Positions 34,364 through 44,603 of a DNA stretch of 64,000 nt are shown piece by piece (the first letter of the stretch is position 1; every line of letters begins with the position of its first letter). Origin of the DNA: Zhengitettix transpicula (lineage: Eukaryota; Arthropoda; Insecta; Orthoptera; Tetrigidae); contig CM073590.1 in NCBI GenBank assembly GCA_037074705.1, forward strand, positions 162,376,746-162,440,745, given 5' to 3'. The notes below the pieces were generated by a model. The model searched no databases. It was not told where the DNA came from and saw only the letters and a list, made by a program, of their open reading frames with translations. The position numbers and the translations under genes were made by a program.

Positions 34364-34908
34364 ATGAGCAAGAGAATGGACAATGAGGTGCCAACTCCTG
34401 TTATTTCAGCAATAAGGAACAGTCTGTATCACCACAAGTGTTGCCTGTGTATGGGGAAATACCAAGGCGGTTCCCAAGGCGAGCCTCTGCCCACAGTTCT
34501 CTCCAGAATGTTTCTGTGTCTGTGGGGATCGATGGTCTGCCCACGAAACATTGCTATATCCAGAGCAGAGTCTGGGCGCAGACCTCCTACTCCTACTCCA
34601 GGAGTGGAGACGTTTGCAGAAAAATATTTCGCAAGGGAAAGAAACGACAACTTGCAGACAAGATACCAATTCAAATTGTTGGGTACAATAGTGAAAACGG
34701 CTCTTCTCGGTTGAATATTAACGTATTCAAATATTTATTGTTTAGTTGTGAGGAGCAAGACTCTAAACATCAGCAAATGGAGAGAGCTTCCCAAAATGTT
34801 TTAAATATTTACATTTCAGAAGCATATATTTCACTAGCCCAGAGCACAACCCTGCCCGGCTATTTAATTATACTTGACCTAGGAATTATCCTCCCCCCAC
34901 GCCGTTAG
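34364..34908 (+). other. GC-rich island with two open + frames, unrecognised
   Basis: From 34364 to about 34720 G+C is far above the flanks. Frame 1 (34364-34714, 116 codons) has a Pro/Thr linker (RRPPTPTPG) followed by VETFAEKYFARERN. Frame 2 (34438-34908, 156 codons) reads SPQVLPVYGEIPRRFPRRAS before falling into AT-rich sequence. TTAGCTTGCAG at 34346-34356 is a fair splice acceptor. It could be an upstream exon of the shootin gene 10 kb downstream on the same strand, an unrelated exon, or a relic. The two frames cannot both be real throughout. Confidence 0.25.
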
Positions 34909-35150
34909 GGGTTGAAATTATACTTTAACTACATCGAGAGTGACACAAGCTATCTCAGTGATCCCGGAACTATTCTACGTTAATACCAATCGGTTTTATA
35001 ATATTTTTAAATGCCATCCGCTTTCAACCTCAACCCTACGGGTGCCTTACCCTTACTGTTTGCTCCTAGCTCATTATTGATATGACTACCAAGTGCGATT
35101 AAAAAGTTCTCTACGCGTTCGTTTAAGAGTGTATGTGGTTCATACGAACC

Positions 35151-35159
35151 CCTCTCTCT

Positions 35160-35193
<34 letters not shown>
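35151..35193. repeat. (CT)(CA)(TA) microsatellite
   Basis: Short CT, CA and TA runs follow one another. Confidence 0.85.
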
Positions 35194-35199
35194 ATATTT

Positions 35200-37650
35200 A
35201 ATATCCACACATATTGTAGTGATTATACGATAATTCTCAATTACATCGCCACTTTGAAGCGTCAATTTTATTTAAAGATAAATGCTAAGCAAATTAAAAT
35301 TAAGTGATCGGATGTTTTAATTAAAGATCAAAAGTTAGAGCATACAAATATACTCGTTTATTAAATCAAATTATTTAAATCATATTACATATTAAAACTT
35401 GACAATATACCACGAGTAGATCTCAGGGCCTTAAGTAAAGAATATTTATGTTTACAAAGTTATTAAATCATTAATTTAAAAAATCAGTACAATATAAAAT
35501 ATGAAATCTGAACTCGGAAATCTGACGATAAGATACCATTTACTGGTGGGTTTACAGATAATAAGTTGTGCAGTTTTACCTTAAAGTTTTGTTGTGCCAA
35601 GGAATGGGCTCGTACACACACACAATTATTATTAACACTTTAAATACAGGCCATTATACACAGAATTTAATAGGCAACACTTTCTGCTTGCTGAGTTTAC
35701 TTATAACACTTATTTCACTGTCCTCTCTATCAGACACTTATTACCATTATCAAAGTTTGGTTATTTACTGGATACAATAACCTGGCTCCCAATAATTGAA
35801 GAAATGTCTAACTCGTGAACGTAGGCTAGACTCCGAAACTATTCTGCATCAGGGAAAATAACAGTCGGCTTAGTATCGATGCAGTTATTTGCTCATAGAC
35901 TGGAAACCGTAGATCGTTCCAAATATTAGAGCTGTTAGGCTACATACAGTCTTGCCTCCCAAATACACACTTTCTGAAATTTTGTCCGAACTGTTATTCC
36001 TATGCATACTGTCCACACACTGCCGCTCTGCGCGTCTAGCAAAACGTTTTTCGACAATATCCCAGCAAGCAGGCATTATAGCCCCATATTCTGTACACAA
36101 CTCGTATGTTTACGCCGCCAACAATGCAAGTCCAAAAGTTTTGTTTATTAATTAATTATATTTCATTTTAATTATTACAATATGTTATTATTATTATTTT
36201 TAAACTTGGTTAATTTATAATTACACTCAATCGGCACCCAATATAGCATGGGTGAGGAGACAAGATGGTCATCAAATAACAGGCTTACAAAGTTTTATTT
36301 AAACCATTGTCACACCAAGTAAAACAGCAAAAGCTTCCAACCATCCAAAATAATTTTTAAAAATCAATGTAGACATTGTGCATACAAGAACATTCAGTTC
36401 ATAAAATTCAGACAACGCGTAAAATAACATTTGAGACTATCATAAATTTTCTTACTCCACACGGAAGGTCGTCACAACTTACAGGTAAACATTTTAATGT
36501 CGTAAAAGCACTTGAAGGGGGCAAATATATTACATGAACAACCAATTGGAAGTATCGGTCCTATCACTTATTTCTAAGACGAAAATTAATTGAGAAAATG
36601 TAATTCACATACATGTATTATACAGTTTCAGAATCATTAATCTATTACAATAGCAATACACCATAAGAATTAATTTAATACTTCGAAAAAGCAATATCAG
36701 CGTGTCGTGGAGGGGAAATGTAAAACGTATACCTTAACAAGAATTTTTTAAATTGCCTAAATTCAGCATTTATACTAATATATGCGTATATAAATATTAG
36801 TAATAAAACAAATGTTATGTTATGTTTCTATTAATAAAAAAAACATAAAATTTTGTTAATAAAACGGAACTCCACGTTTCACAGCTAGGTCACATACAAT
36901 TTCCACGTTTACAATTTAAAACTAACTATAATAATATCAGCATATATTTTTGTCAAAAACCCCATCTCATTTCTTTCATTAATATTACTTTAATTTATAA
37001 AAATATGAATTCCTTCAATCCCCATCCTCTTAAATTACTTTTTTGCATAATGCAAAATTTTCACATTTTGCCAGTTTACCATGTATTCGTTCTCTTTTAA
37101 GTGTGAGGATAAAGCGGTATTAGATTTGATTGTAAGTCATATGTGTATCAAATTAGCTTGAACTTGCTCCATGAGTTTATGAATTCGGTTGGAACGTACA
37201 CGAATGCATCATTTTAAATGGATTTAAGAAATACTTTTTTCTTAGTGCCTTGTAATCACATTTTTTGTCTCTCGTTTGCTGCAACAATCAAAAAAGGAAT
37301 GGGAAAAATAATTACTTGTATTTTATAATATTGCCACTGTTATCTAAGCAGAACTCTAAGCTACATTGAAATATTAGACGCATATTATCAAGCGTCTGTC
37401 AGTTGCCTTGCGTAACTTAACAGTCAGCGACATATATTCATTTGTTAGACGTCTGTTTACTATCTAGCAGCACTAATCTTTAGTTGTTCTTTTGTTTAAT
37501 TCTTACAACGTGTAATTGAGAGAGGAAATGTCCATACTGCTCTTGCGGTTGCAACGACTTCATGAATCCAAATATTTCAAATGACTTAAACAATTTAGTA
37601 TTTATATATCGCCTACAGTTCTGTTAAGCAACAACTCTGATAAAATAATC
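35200..37650. other. AT-rich stretch, nothing recognised
   Basis: No credible open frame. TCGGCACCCAAT at 36230, shortly after ATTACA, distantly recalls an LTR/primer-site junction but is too diverged to call. Confidence 0.4.
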
Positions 37651-37657
37651 AAATACC

Positions 37658-37672
37658 AATAGAGTACTCCAA
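37658..37672. repeat. Target-site duplication of tandem R copies
   Basis: AATAGAGTACTCCAA here recurs exactly at 38219-38233, between the two R copies, and its first nine bases recur at 38773-38781 after the second copy. Confidence 0.8.
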
Positions 37673-37681
37673 TTTTTTTTT

Positions 37682-38220
37682 GGGAAGTAAGCCTCCGAGA
37701 GGATTTCTCGCAGGTGAACCTTCCCAGAGAGCTCTGGCGGGGGCTACCTTTGGGGATGCTCTCACATCTCTCTGGTTTTTTTGAACTAAGGTTCCCACAT
37801 GCCGAGGCACCTCGGTCTGTTTTGAGAGGTGTATGTTCCGGGGTCGCAGACCTTGGGCATACGGCAAGAGTTGTCCGCTATTCCTATTGGAATAGTCGGC
37901 CAGCTGCCTCCTAAACAGGCCAAGGCATGGCGAGGGGTAAGCTGCGTCCCCACAGCAAACTCCTCTCCCGTCATCGGAAGGGCGTGGGACAAGTACCAAA
38001 TGCCCGACCTACCCGATGCAGGTTTTTCTAGGGTTTTCCCTACATTTCTTTAGGCGAATGCCGGGTAGGATCCTTAAACCATAGCCCGGGGGCCCTAGTA
38101 ACCCTTGGCTACCTTCCTCTACCCTTCCGCATCCCCCCTTTCTAATCCCTTCCTATGCTATTAAAGGGGAGTTGCCCAATGTGGATCACCCTCATGTAGC
38201 CTGTTGCCCTAAAAAAAAAA
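37682..38220 (+). repeat. R-family SINE-like repeat, full length (upstream of pair)
   Basis: It begins after a short T-run with GGGAAGTAAGCCTCC and the 5' inverted repeat (CGAGAGG...TTTCTCGCAGG). It carries every family landmark and ends TAGCCTGTTGCCCT plus a 10-base A-tail. It is flanked by the 15-bp target duplication. The 3' A-tail and the duplication point to LINE-dependent retroposition. The frames it carries on both strands differ between copies by indels, so they are not genes. Confidence 0.85.
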
Positions 38221-38233
38221 TAGAGTACTCCAA

Positions 38234-38774
38234 GTAAGCCTGCGAGAGGATTTCTCGCAGGTGAACCTTCCCAGAGAGCTCTGGCGGGGGCTACCTTTGT
38301 TGATGCTCTCACATCTCTCTGGTTTTTTTTTTGAACTAAGGTTCCCACATGCCGAGGCACCTCGGTCTGTTTTGAGAGGTGTATGTTCCGGGGTCGCAGA
38401 CCTTGGGCATACGGCAAGAGTTGTCCGCTATTCCTATTGGAATAGTCGGCCAGCTGCCTCCTAAACTGGTCGAGGCACGGAGAAGGGAATGCTGCGTCCC
38501 CACAGAAAACTTTTCTCCCGCTATCGGAAGGGCGTGGGACAAGTACCCAATGCCCGACCTACCTGATGCAGGTTTTTCTAGGGTTTGTCCTGCATTTCTT
38601 TTAGGCGAATGCCGGGTAGGATCCTTAAACCATAGCCCGGAGGCCCTAGTTACCCTTGACTACCTTCGTCCACCCTTCCGCATCCCCCCTTTCAAATACC
38701 TTTCCTATGCTATAAGAGGGGAGTTGCCACTATGTGGATTACCCTATACATAGCCTGTCTACACCCAAAAAAAA
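38234..38774 (+). repeat. R-family SINE-like repeat, full length (downstream of pair)
   Basis: It is ~95% identical by eye to the copy at 37682-38220 over the first 230 bp and more diverged after. It ends TAGCCTGTCTACACCC plus eight A. It lies directly after the duplicated target AATAGAGTACTCCAA and is followed by AATAGAGTA. The more frequent differences in the 3' half resemble the copies at 7.6 and 12 kb, so it is an independent insertion rather than a local duplication. Confidence 0.85.
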
Positions 38775-39254
38775 TAGAGTAAAAGTCCACACGTATATGT
38801 ATAATTATAATATGTCGAGCATACTACTTTCACAATTCCTAACGCCTTTCACTGACATTCTCATCGTGTCGAATATTTCTCGCAAATTTTTGCGAGAATC
38901 AAAATGTCTATAATTTATTCGTCTTAAGAATCCGTTGTCATCATCCTTCGAGTCCACTATCTACGGAATCCTTGGCGAAAACCCTGCGGAGAAAGCATTT
39001 CCCCCAACTGCCCTTTTCGCACGAGTACGAGAGTGGTCCGAAAAGTGTACGTCGTAATCGTGAAGATAACAGCGATCGTCAACAAAAGCTAGAGAATGTG
39101 TTTGCGCATGTTTTGAAAGGGATTCACCAACATTTCTGACATATTGGACGCGCAGGTGTTGTTTGACAATCGTTTGAGTGAGTCGTTGTGAGTGTTTTTG
39201 AAAAAAAATTGAAAAAATCTAGTATCGAACTGTCATTAAATATTTGTTTTTGGA

Positions 39255-39789
39255 GGTAATACGCCTACGCAAATGAAAGACGAGTTGGAGGCTGTGCACG
39301 GAGACTCTGCACCATCATTTACCACCATGACATTTTGGGCAGCTGAATTTAAACGTACCAGCTTGGGAAACGCTGAACGTTCAGAACGCCCAGAATCTGA
39401 ATCGACTGACGATGGCATCGTTCAAGTTCACCAAATGATGCTGGGAAACCGTCGAATAACGTAAGAGAGATAGAAGAGGCTATGAATATGTCCAAAGAGC
39501 GTGTTTGGCACATATTGAATAAAGATTTAGACATGAGAGTGTTGGGTGCCGCGTTTGCAACAACGTTCGAATGAACATTTCTAACGCTCTGTTGGCGAAG
39601 TTTAGACGCAATAAATCAGAATTTTGGCGCAGAACAATTACTGTAGATCAAATTTCGAAGGATATCATCTTCGTAAACAACTATTTTGCAAAGAAAGACG
39701 CCGAGTACTATTTTGACTGGTTAAAGAGGTGGGAACATGCTGGGGAGACGTGTATACTTACAAGGAGACTATGTAGAGAAATAATATAA
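39255..39789 (+). pseudogene. Mariner transposase, decayed and deleted
   Basis: Frame 39273-39464 (63 codons) matches the paired HTH DNA-binding domain (MKDELEAVHG, then TFWAAEFKR, then a T-D-D-G-I-V-Q-V segment). The frame shifts near 39465 and continues with E-A-M-N-M-S-K-E-R-V-W-H-I-L. Frame 39571-39789 has the S-N-A-L-L-A-K-F-R-R-N-K segment typical of the region before the first catalytic Asp. It then jumps to the C-terminal part, where a +1 shift gives L-Q-G-D-Y-V-E-K and stop. No intact DDD triad remains, so it is inactive. Confidence 0.8.
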
Positions 39790-39792
39790 TAA

Positions 39793-39985
39793 TAAGATAA
39801 AACAGCCAAATACAGACAAAAGAAGTTAGCGACACAGCTGCACAGTTCTAGGCCCTTGTGTTTTTAGTTTTCTTAGCATATGAAGAAAGGAACAAGGTTT
39901 CCAGAAACATTGTTTGTATTTAGCTAGTTTATCTTATTATTAATTTTCTAAACAGACGTATATTTTTCATTTTGTATTAAAAATA
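39793..39985. mobile_element. M-family foldback element nested in mariner
   Basis: AAGATAAAACAGCCAAATAC and CAGACAAAAGAAG form the left arm. TTTGTATTTAGC, TAGTTTATCTTATTA and TAAACAGACGTATATTTTTC form the right. It lies between the transposase stop and the right inverted repeat of the mariner and so inserted after it. The loop keeps a diverged CATATGAAGAAAGGAAC. Confidence 0.7.
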
Positions 39986-40124
39986 AATTGTAAGAAAAAG
40001 TGTCTTGCATCTGTGTTAGGTCGGAAACTTTTCATGCCACCCTCGTATGTCCACAGAATACTTGATAATTTTTTAGGCTTATTTGACTCATTGCGACGTT
40101 TCCAAAATTCTATCATTCCTTATG

Positions 40125-40202
40125 TCCATTTCGCATCCCTTTACTATGCTATAAGAGGGTAGTGGCCACTATACTGATTACCGTATATATAGCCTATCTA
40201 CA
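40125..40202 (+). repeat. R-family repeat, 3' fragment
   Basis: It contains TCGCATCCCTTTACTATGC, AGTGGCCACTATACTGATTA and the end TAGCCTATCTACACC, followed by a TTC-rich tail. Confidence 0.7.
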
Positions 40203-40227
40203 CCTTCTTCTTCTCTTCATCTTCTGG

Positions 40228-40400
40228 CAAGCCTGTGAGGATTATTTCTCTCGCAGGTGAATCTTCCCGGAGAGCTGGAGAGAGGTACCTTTGGGGATGT
40301 CTTCTCCTCTCTCTGGTTTTTGAACTGAGAACCCCACAAGCCGAGGAAACTCGGTAAATTTAGAGACGTGTATGTAAGCTATCAGCAACGCCATTCTCGG
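40228..40400 (+). repeat. R-family repeat, 5' fragment
   Basis: It contains GCAAGCCTGTGAGG...TCTCTCGCAGGTGAATC (5' inverted repeat), GGTACCTTTGGGGATG, TCTCTCTGG, GAACTGAGAACCCCACAAG and GAGACGTGTATGT. It then stops matching. It follows the previous R fragment head-to-tail after ~25 bases. Confidence 0.7.
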
Positions 40401-40806
40401 CAAACCACTTTCGGTACTGGACAGGACAGTACGGCGGGAAAGGAGATTCTGCACATCCCACCATGCTGCGCTTGGCTATAATACGTTCACACTTGAAGAT
40501 TTCCATTTTGACTTGTACTTTCTAAGTTTTATTAATACCCTTACTCCCTCTTAATAACAGTAAGCTTTCAACGACATCGTAACCTATTTTGATGTTACAC
40601 AGCTTAGCATAAACGTGTATCCGTCTAACTTTAATTTACATCTTTGTTTTCTTTATTTTAAACCGAACTTCCTTCTTGATTAGCGAGTCCATACTTTTTA
40701 ATGTTTTCAAAATATTTTTCGGGCAAGATTACTACGTAATATGTAAATGTAAACTGTGGAGGACACAAATTAACTTTTTTATTGTTACTGAATTATATTA
40801 TACTTA

Positions 40807-40832
40807 GCCCACGTGGCTGAGCCAAATTGTAA
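40807..40832 (-). repeat. LTR end plus tRNA-Lys-type primer-binding site
   Basis: On the - strand: LTR end TTACA (40828-40832), three-base spacer, then TGGCTCAGCCACGTGGGC (40807-40824). This is the same arrangement as at 851-877 and 26341-26363. The LTR body would extend to the right of 40832. Its start was not found. Confidence 0.45.
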
Positions 40833-42480
40833 CAAACTCAATTTAATTTTAAATATTTTTATTTTATCTATTTTATAATCTATCTGTTAATTAAATGTCT
40901 TTAAATTAACATACAATCAACATATATAAACAAATTATGCTCATTTTATATAAATTACAATAAGATCACCTAAACCTAGTGATATAAATTAAGCCGAAAT
41001 GAATAGCTGATTTTTATTAAACAATAAAAGTGAATATGTATTTACGGCTCAGCGTAGAAAGTGAAACTTCTTTCATGGCATTAAATGGGCCACCAACAAA
41101 CGGAGCTTCAATTCTGAACCAGAAAAATTACACTTTTAAATTGCTTTGAAAAAAAACTTAGAAATGGAAGTAAGACTGTGAATGAAAATTTTTGCACGAA
41201 TAAAAATTCACGAAGTCTTTACATTACTATCCAGTTTTGGTGGCTTGGCAGCTACCATCTTTCCCCAACGACGGAATAAACATCCAAGGTGACCACATGA
41301 ACCATACGAGAGGGGCAATACAACAGGGGTACAATATTACCAATATTAGCCTCACTCAGGCTGAACACATTTATTAATCGGCTCTACTGTGCTGCACATA
41401 AGCGTTAATTTCAGCCACATCTGGGGCTGCATATGAAAGAAAAACATAGTAACCTCTCACACGTGCCACAAACCTTGTCACACCTAATCACACCAGCTTC
41501 TCTCAAAATCGACGAAACACATACGTACATTATATGCTGCCACGTTTCCTGCCAATGAAGCCCACTAAGACGCGCGCACACAAGCATAATTAAAAATACG
41601 ATAGGAAAAATGAGCACAACATTAGATGACAGTAACACAGTACTTGAAAAACTCAATGGAAAACTAATGAAAAAATGAAACAGTATCTGCAAAAGCAGAA
41701 AAGAAAGTGATCACAAAAAAAAAATTTCTACTGTCTTGGGAACAATAATGCTATTGCTATAGCAAGAAAGGAACAGGTCATAACGAGAATAAGAACTGTG
41801 CATTATTACATAGCCATTCATATTTGCTTAGCAGATCCATCCATCCTATATGCGATCAGTGCAATACCAATTGTAGCCCAATCAATGCCCCATATTTAAT
41901 CAATACAATTATGTAGAGGGTTAAAATTTCGACTCCATCCTGGAATGTGATGAGTACCAGAATGACGTAATTATGTTCTGTAAAGAAAGCAAGGTATTTG
42001 GCAGAATTTAGTGTATTACGAAATGTACCATAAAGAGAAAAATTTTCCTATGTTTTTATATGTTAATGTACAGATACTCGACATTTGTTATCGATTGTAA
42101 CTATGTTATAATGTAAATTCCATGTACATAATATGTGACACAACAATGCAGCGGTCGCTAATGACCATGTAGTCGATGCGAACTTTATACAGTGAAAAAT
42201 CGGTGTATCGCCAACTTACGAGCCTCCTGTCACCTCAGACCGAGGCCCACTCGAGACCAAAATTTCCTTCTTATTTATTACTTTTTCTATATAATTTTTC
42301 TATATAATTTAGGTTCATTAGATAGCATTGGTTTGTTTCTATGTTAATTCATGTTGCAATATTCGCAATGTAATATTATTATTATTTCTGTTATTATTAT
42401 TAGTTCAGTTGCCAATTTTCAATCTACTCTTAGTATTCATAGAGTAATAAGTATTTATTTTAATATTATTGCTTCATGAC
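40833..42480. other. Possible LTR body and AT-rich sequence
   Basis: If the junction at 40807-40832 is real, an LTR continues for an unknown distance here. The rest is AT-rich, including TATATAATTTTTC repeated twice near 42285 and ATT-rich runs near 42375. The 93-codon - strand frame at 41411-41692 is not recognised. Confidence 0.3.
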
Positions 42481-42859
42481 ACGAGAAGGCACCCGGCGTG
42501 TAGAGGACATTCCGTACACATGATGTTTGTCGCCCGCTAAAAGTTCCAGTCGCTAACATTCGACCCATGAGTTAGGAAGTGTAATGAACTTCCGTCTGTT
42601 TATCAAGTTTTGTTAAGGGACAGAAAGAATTAAGCAGTGATGTTGAGATCACACGTTGCCAAGACCTGGGCTGTTCTAAAGTACAAACCATTCACAACAA
42701 TTAACAGACGTTCGGAGACGATTTCGTGAAAACCATTCGTTGACTCAATCTTTTTTATTATTATTTATTTATAATCGTGTCAACTGCTAACGTCATTTTC
42801 GATTTCGTACAACTAACGAAATGGAACTAACGAGTTGGAGTTTCTCAGTATGGAAGCAC

Positions 42860-42952
42860 TAGCATCCAACATCCATGCCCTCGCCGGGATTCGAACCCGG
42901 ACGTCTGTGAAGCGAGGCAGGGGCGCTGACACGTATACCACAGGATGTCGGC
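42860..42952 (-). repeat. tRNA-derived SINE head
   Basis: The - strand reads GCCGACATCCTGTGGTATAC, then GTGTCAGCGCCCCTGCC, and a perfect B box GGTTCGAATCC (42887-42897) inside the arm CCGGG...CCCGG. The A-box region TGGTATACGTGTCAGCGC is slightly expanded. The head ends GGCGAGGGCATGGATG, wording seen after the tRNA part of several insect SINEs. Acceptor stems do not pair, so this is a SINE promoter, not a tRNA gene. No clear body or tail could be delimited. Confidence 0.6.
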
Positions 42953-43031
42953 AATTCAACCTTCTTTGGTCAAATACAAAATTTCAAGGATTTAACAGGG
43001 ACCGTTCTCTGCTCCGTGATGAAAAGAGTGT

Positions 43032-43043
43032 GTGAACAACGGT
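43032..43043. repeat. 12-bp target-site duplication (left)
   Basis: GTGAACAACGGT, repeated exactly at 44189-44200, brackets the LINE fragment. Confidence 0.8.
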
Positions 43044-44188
43044 TTTTTTTTGTTTGTTTTTTGAAAAAATAGTAATCAGATTACTAATGATCTTTTAGCT
43101 AATTTGCTAACGTGTACAATTTAACAATAGGGTCTTGTACTGATGTCGTGGAAATACCTCGTTTGCATAACTCTCGAACGGATTGGGATAAATACAGACA
43201 AATAATACAGAGCCAAATGAATCTATCCGTGAAACTACAAGAACATACTGATATAGAAATGGAATCAGACAATTATGTCGAATTACTACAGAATGCTGCT
43301 AGAGAAGCTACACCAATAAGTATTCCTGCCACACCATCCACTTTCATACCTATTGAAGTTAAGAAACTAGTTGGCGAGAAAAGGAAAGCAAGATCTACAT
43401 GGCAAAGAACTCACACACCAGAACACAGAAAAAGATACACGATGTTAAGTAACAAATTAAAATCGAAACTCAGGGCACTGCAAAACGAATCCTTTGAAAA
43501 TTATGTATCAAATCTTACCAGGCAAGACAATACAATTTGGAAACCGATAAAGAATACAAAAAAGCCAAAAGCAAATTCACCACCAATTCGACAGTATTCA
43601 AACCCACCTGGGCCTTGGGCAAAAAGTAATAAACAAAAAGCCGACCTGTTTGCAAAACACTTATCACAAGTTTTTACTCCTCATAATAACGACCTGGATC
43701 AAGAAGTGGAGCAAGAACTATCAGAACATATTAACGTGGAACAACGCATTAAAATAATCCGTTTAAATGAAATCAAAGCAGAAATAAAGAGACTAAATCC
43801 AAATAAATCTCCAGGACTTGATCTCATAACGGCTAAGATGCTTCAAGAATTACCAGATGAAGGTTTCAGGTTACTCTTGTACTTGTTTAATGCAATAATA
43901 AGGTTAAGTTACTGGCCCAAATCCCTAAAAATTGCAAAAATAATTATGATTCCAAAACCCGGCAAAGATATAACTGACGTCACTTCATATCGTCCCATAA
44001 GTCTGCTATCAACACTATCCAAATTGCTTGAAAAGATCATACTGAAAAGAATCAGAGTAGACAGCAGTAATCAAGACTGGATCCCGGATCATCAATTTGG
44101 TTTCCGACAGTCGCATTCAACAATTCAACAATGCCATAGAATTGTGGACGTAGTTAACAAAGCTATGTAGAACCAGCAGTACTGCACA
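43044..44188. mobile_element. Jockey-type LINE insertion with 5' inversion
   Basis: The 1,145-bp insert is bounded by exact 12-bp duplications. Its left end is a T-run (TTTTTTTTTGTTTG), that is an A-tail on the - strand. From about 43106 onward the reverse-transcriptase ORF lies on the + strand. A tail on one strand and coding on the other is explained by twin priming, in which the 5' part of a truncated LINE is inverted. The ~50 bases between tail and ORF would be the uninverted 3' end. Confidence 0.7.
43112..44188 (+). pseudogene. Jockey-clade LINE ORF2 fragment (reverse transcriptase)
   Basis: A 352-codon open frame (first codon GTG, no true start) covers the endonuclease-RT linker and RT blocks 0 to 2: N-P-N-K-S-P-G-L-D near residue 230, IPKPGKDITDVTSYRPISLL near 281, and D-H-Q-F-G-F-R near 330. 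A TAG at 44168-44170 interrupts the frame, but N-Q-Q-Y-C-T follows as in relatives, so it is a nonsense mutation. The Y/F-A-D-D catalytic block, thumb and any endonuclease are missing. It is dead. Confidence 0.85.
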
Positions 44189-44200
44189 GTGAACAACGGT
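44189..44200. repeat. 12-bp target-site duplication (right)
   Basis: Exact partner of 43032-43043. Confidence 0.8.
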
Positions 44201-44367
44201 GAATGAGATTACAATAAATGTATGTTGAGGAATGAATTAAGTATTTACAACCAAAGATTCTATCTTTTTTGAACCGATCTCGTAGGATTAATAATAGCGG
44301 TAATAAAGTCTATTCCAGTGTTACCTACTTGTTTTATTTGAGTGGAATTTGTTGTTGGTTGTTTCAG

Positions 44368-44603
44368 AACGCTGGAGATGACTACTACTCAGTGGCCTGT
44401 GCGCTTGCGCAGTCCGCCGGCGTGCAACGGCAACAGCTCGGCATCGCACATTCCCCTGCCGAGGTACACGTCTTCACTGAGGCTCGGGCCCTCTCCTTTC
44501 CAACAACAAAAAGACGAAAGCCCGGTGGCTGAAAGTGTCTGGAAAACACGCTATGATGAGGCAGAAAAGAGACGCAAGCAGGCTCTGTCAGACTCTCAGC
44601 GTT
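44368..44603 (+). CDS. Shootin-like exon 1 of those visible
   Basis: Acceptor GGTTGTTTCAG and donor T/GTAAGT. 78 codons: a Ser/Pro-rich low-complexity part and then W-K-T-R-Y-D-E-A-E-K-R-R-K-Q-A-L. This exon is strongly GC-rich compared with the later exons. It starts with one base of a split codon, but Met at 44378-44380 is in frame and could initiate translation. Confidence 0.7.

Larger units (their letters stand above)
39026..40047 (+). mobile_element. Internally deleted mariner element
   Basis: Terminal inverted repeats are TACGAGAGTGGTCCGAAAAGT (39026-39046) and the complement of TACGAGGGTGGCATGAAAAGT (40027-40047). The ends coincide with TA, the mariner target. Between them are an N-terminal HTH part, a short middle part and the C-terminus of a mariner transposase. 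The catalytic core is deleted, and an M-family foldback sits in the 3' untranslated part. The length is ~1.02 kb against ~1.3 kb for intact mariners. Confidence 0.85.

Noticed and set aside
36180..36260. Fourth LTR/primer-site junction (ATTACA ... TCGGCACCCAAT)
   Set aside because: The spacing and the primer-site match are too poor compared with the three accepted junctions.
37649..38753. Long overlapping ORFs on both strands inside the R repeats
   Set aside because: They recur in every R copy, differ by indels that change frame between copies, and occur on both strands. They reflect a GC-rich repeat, not a conserved protein.
37682..38774. The paired R copies as LTRs of one element
   Set aside because: They are adjacent with only a target duplication between them, have A-tails, and occur singly elsewhere, so they are not LTRs.
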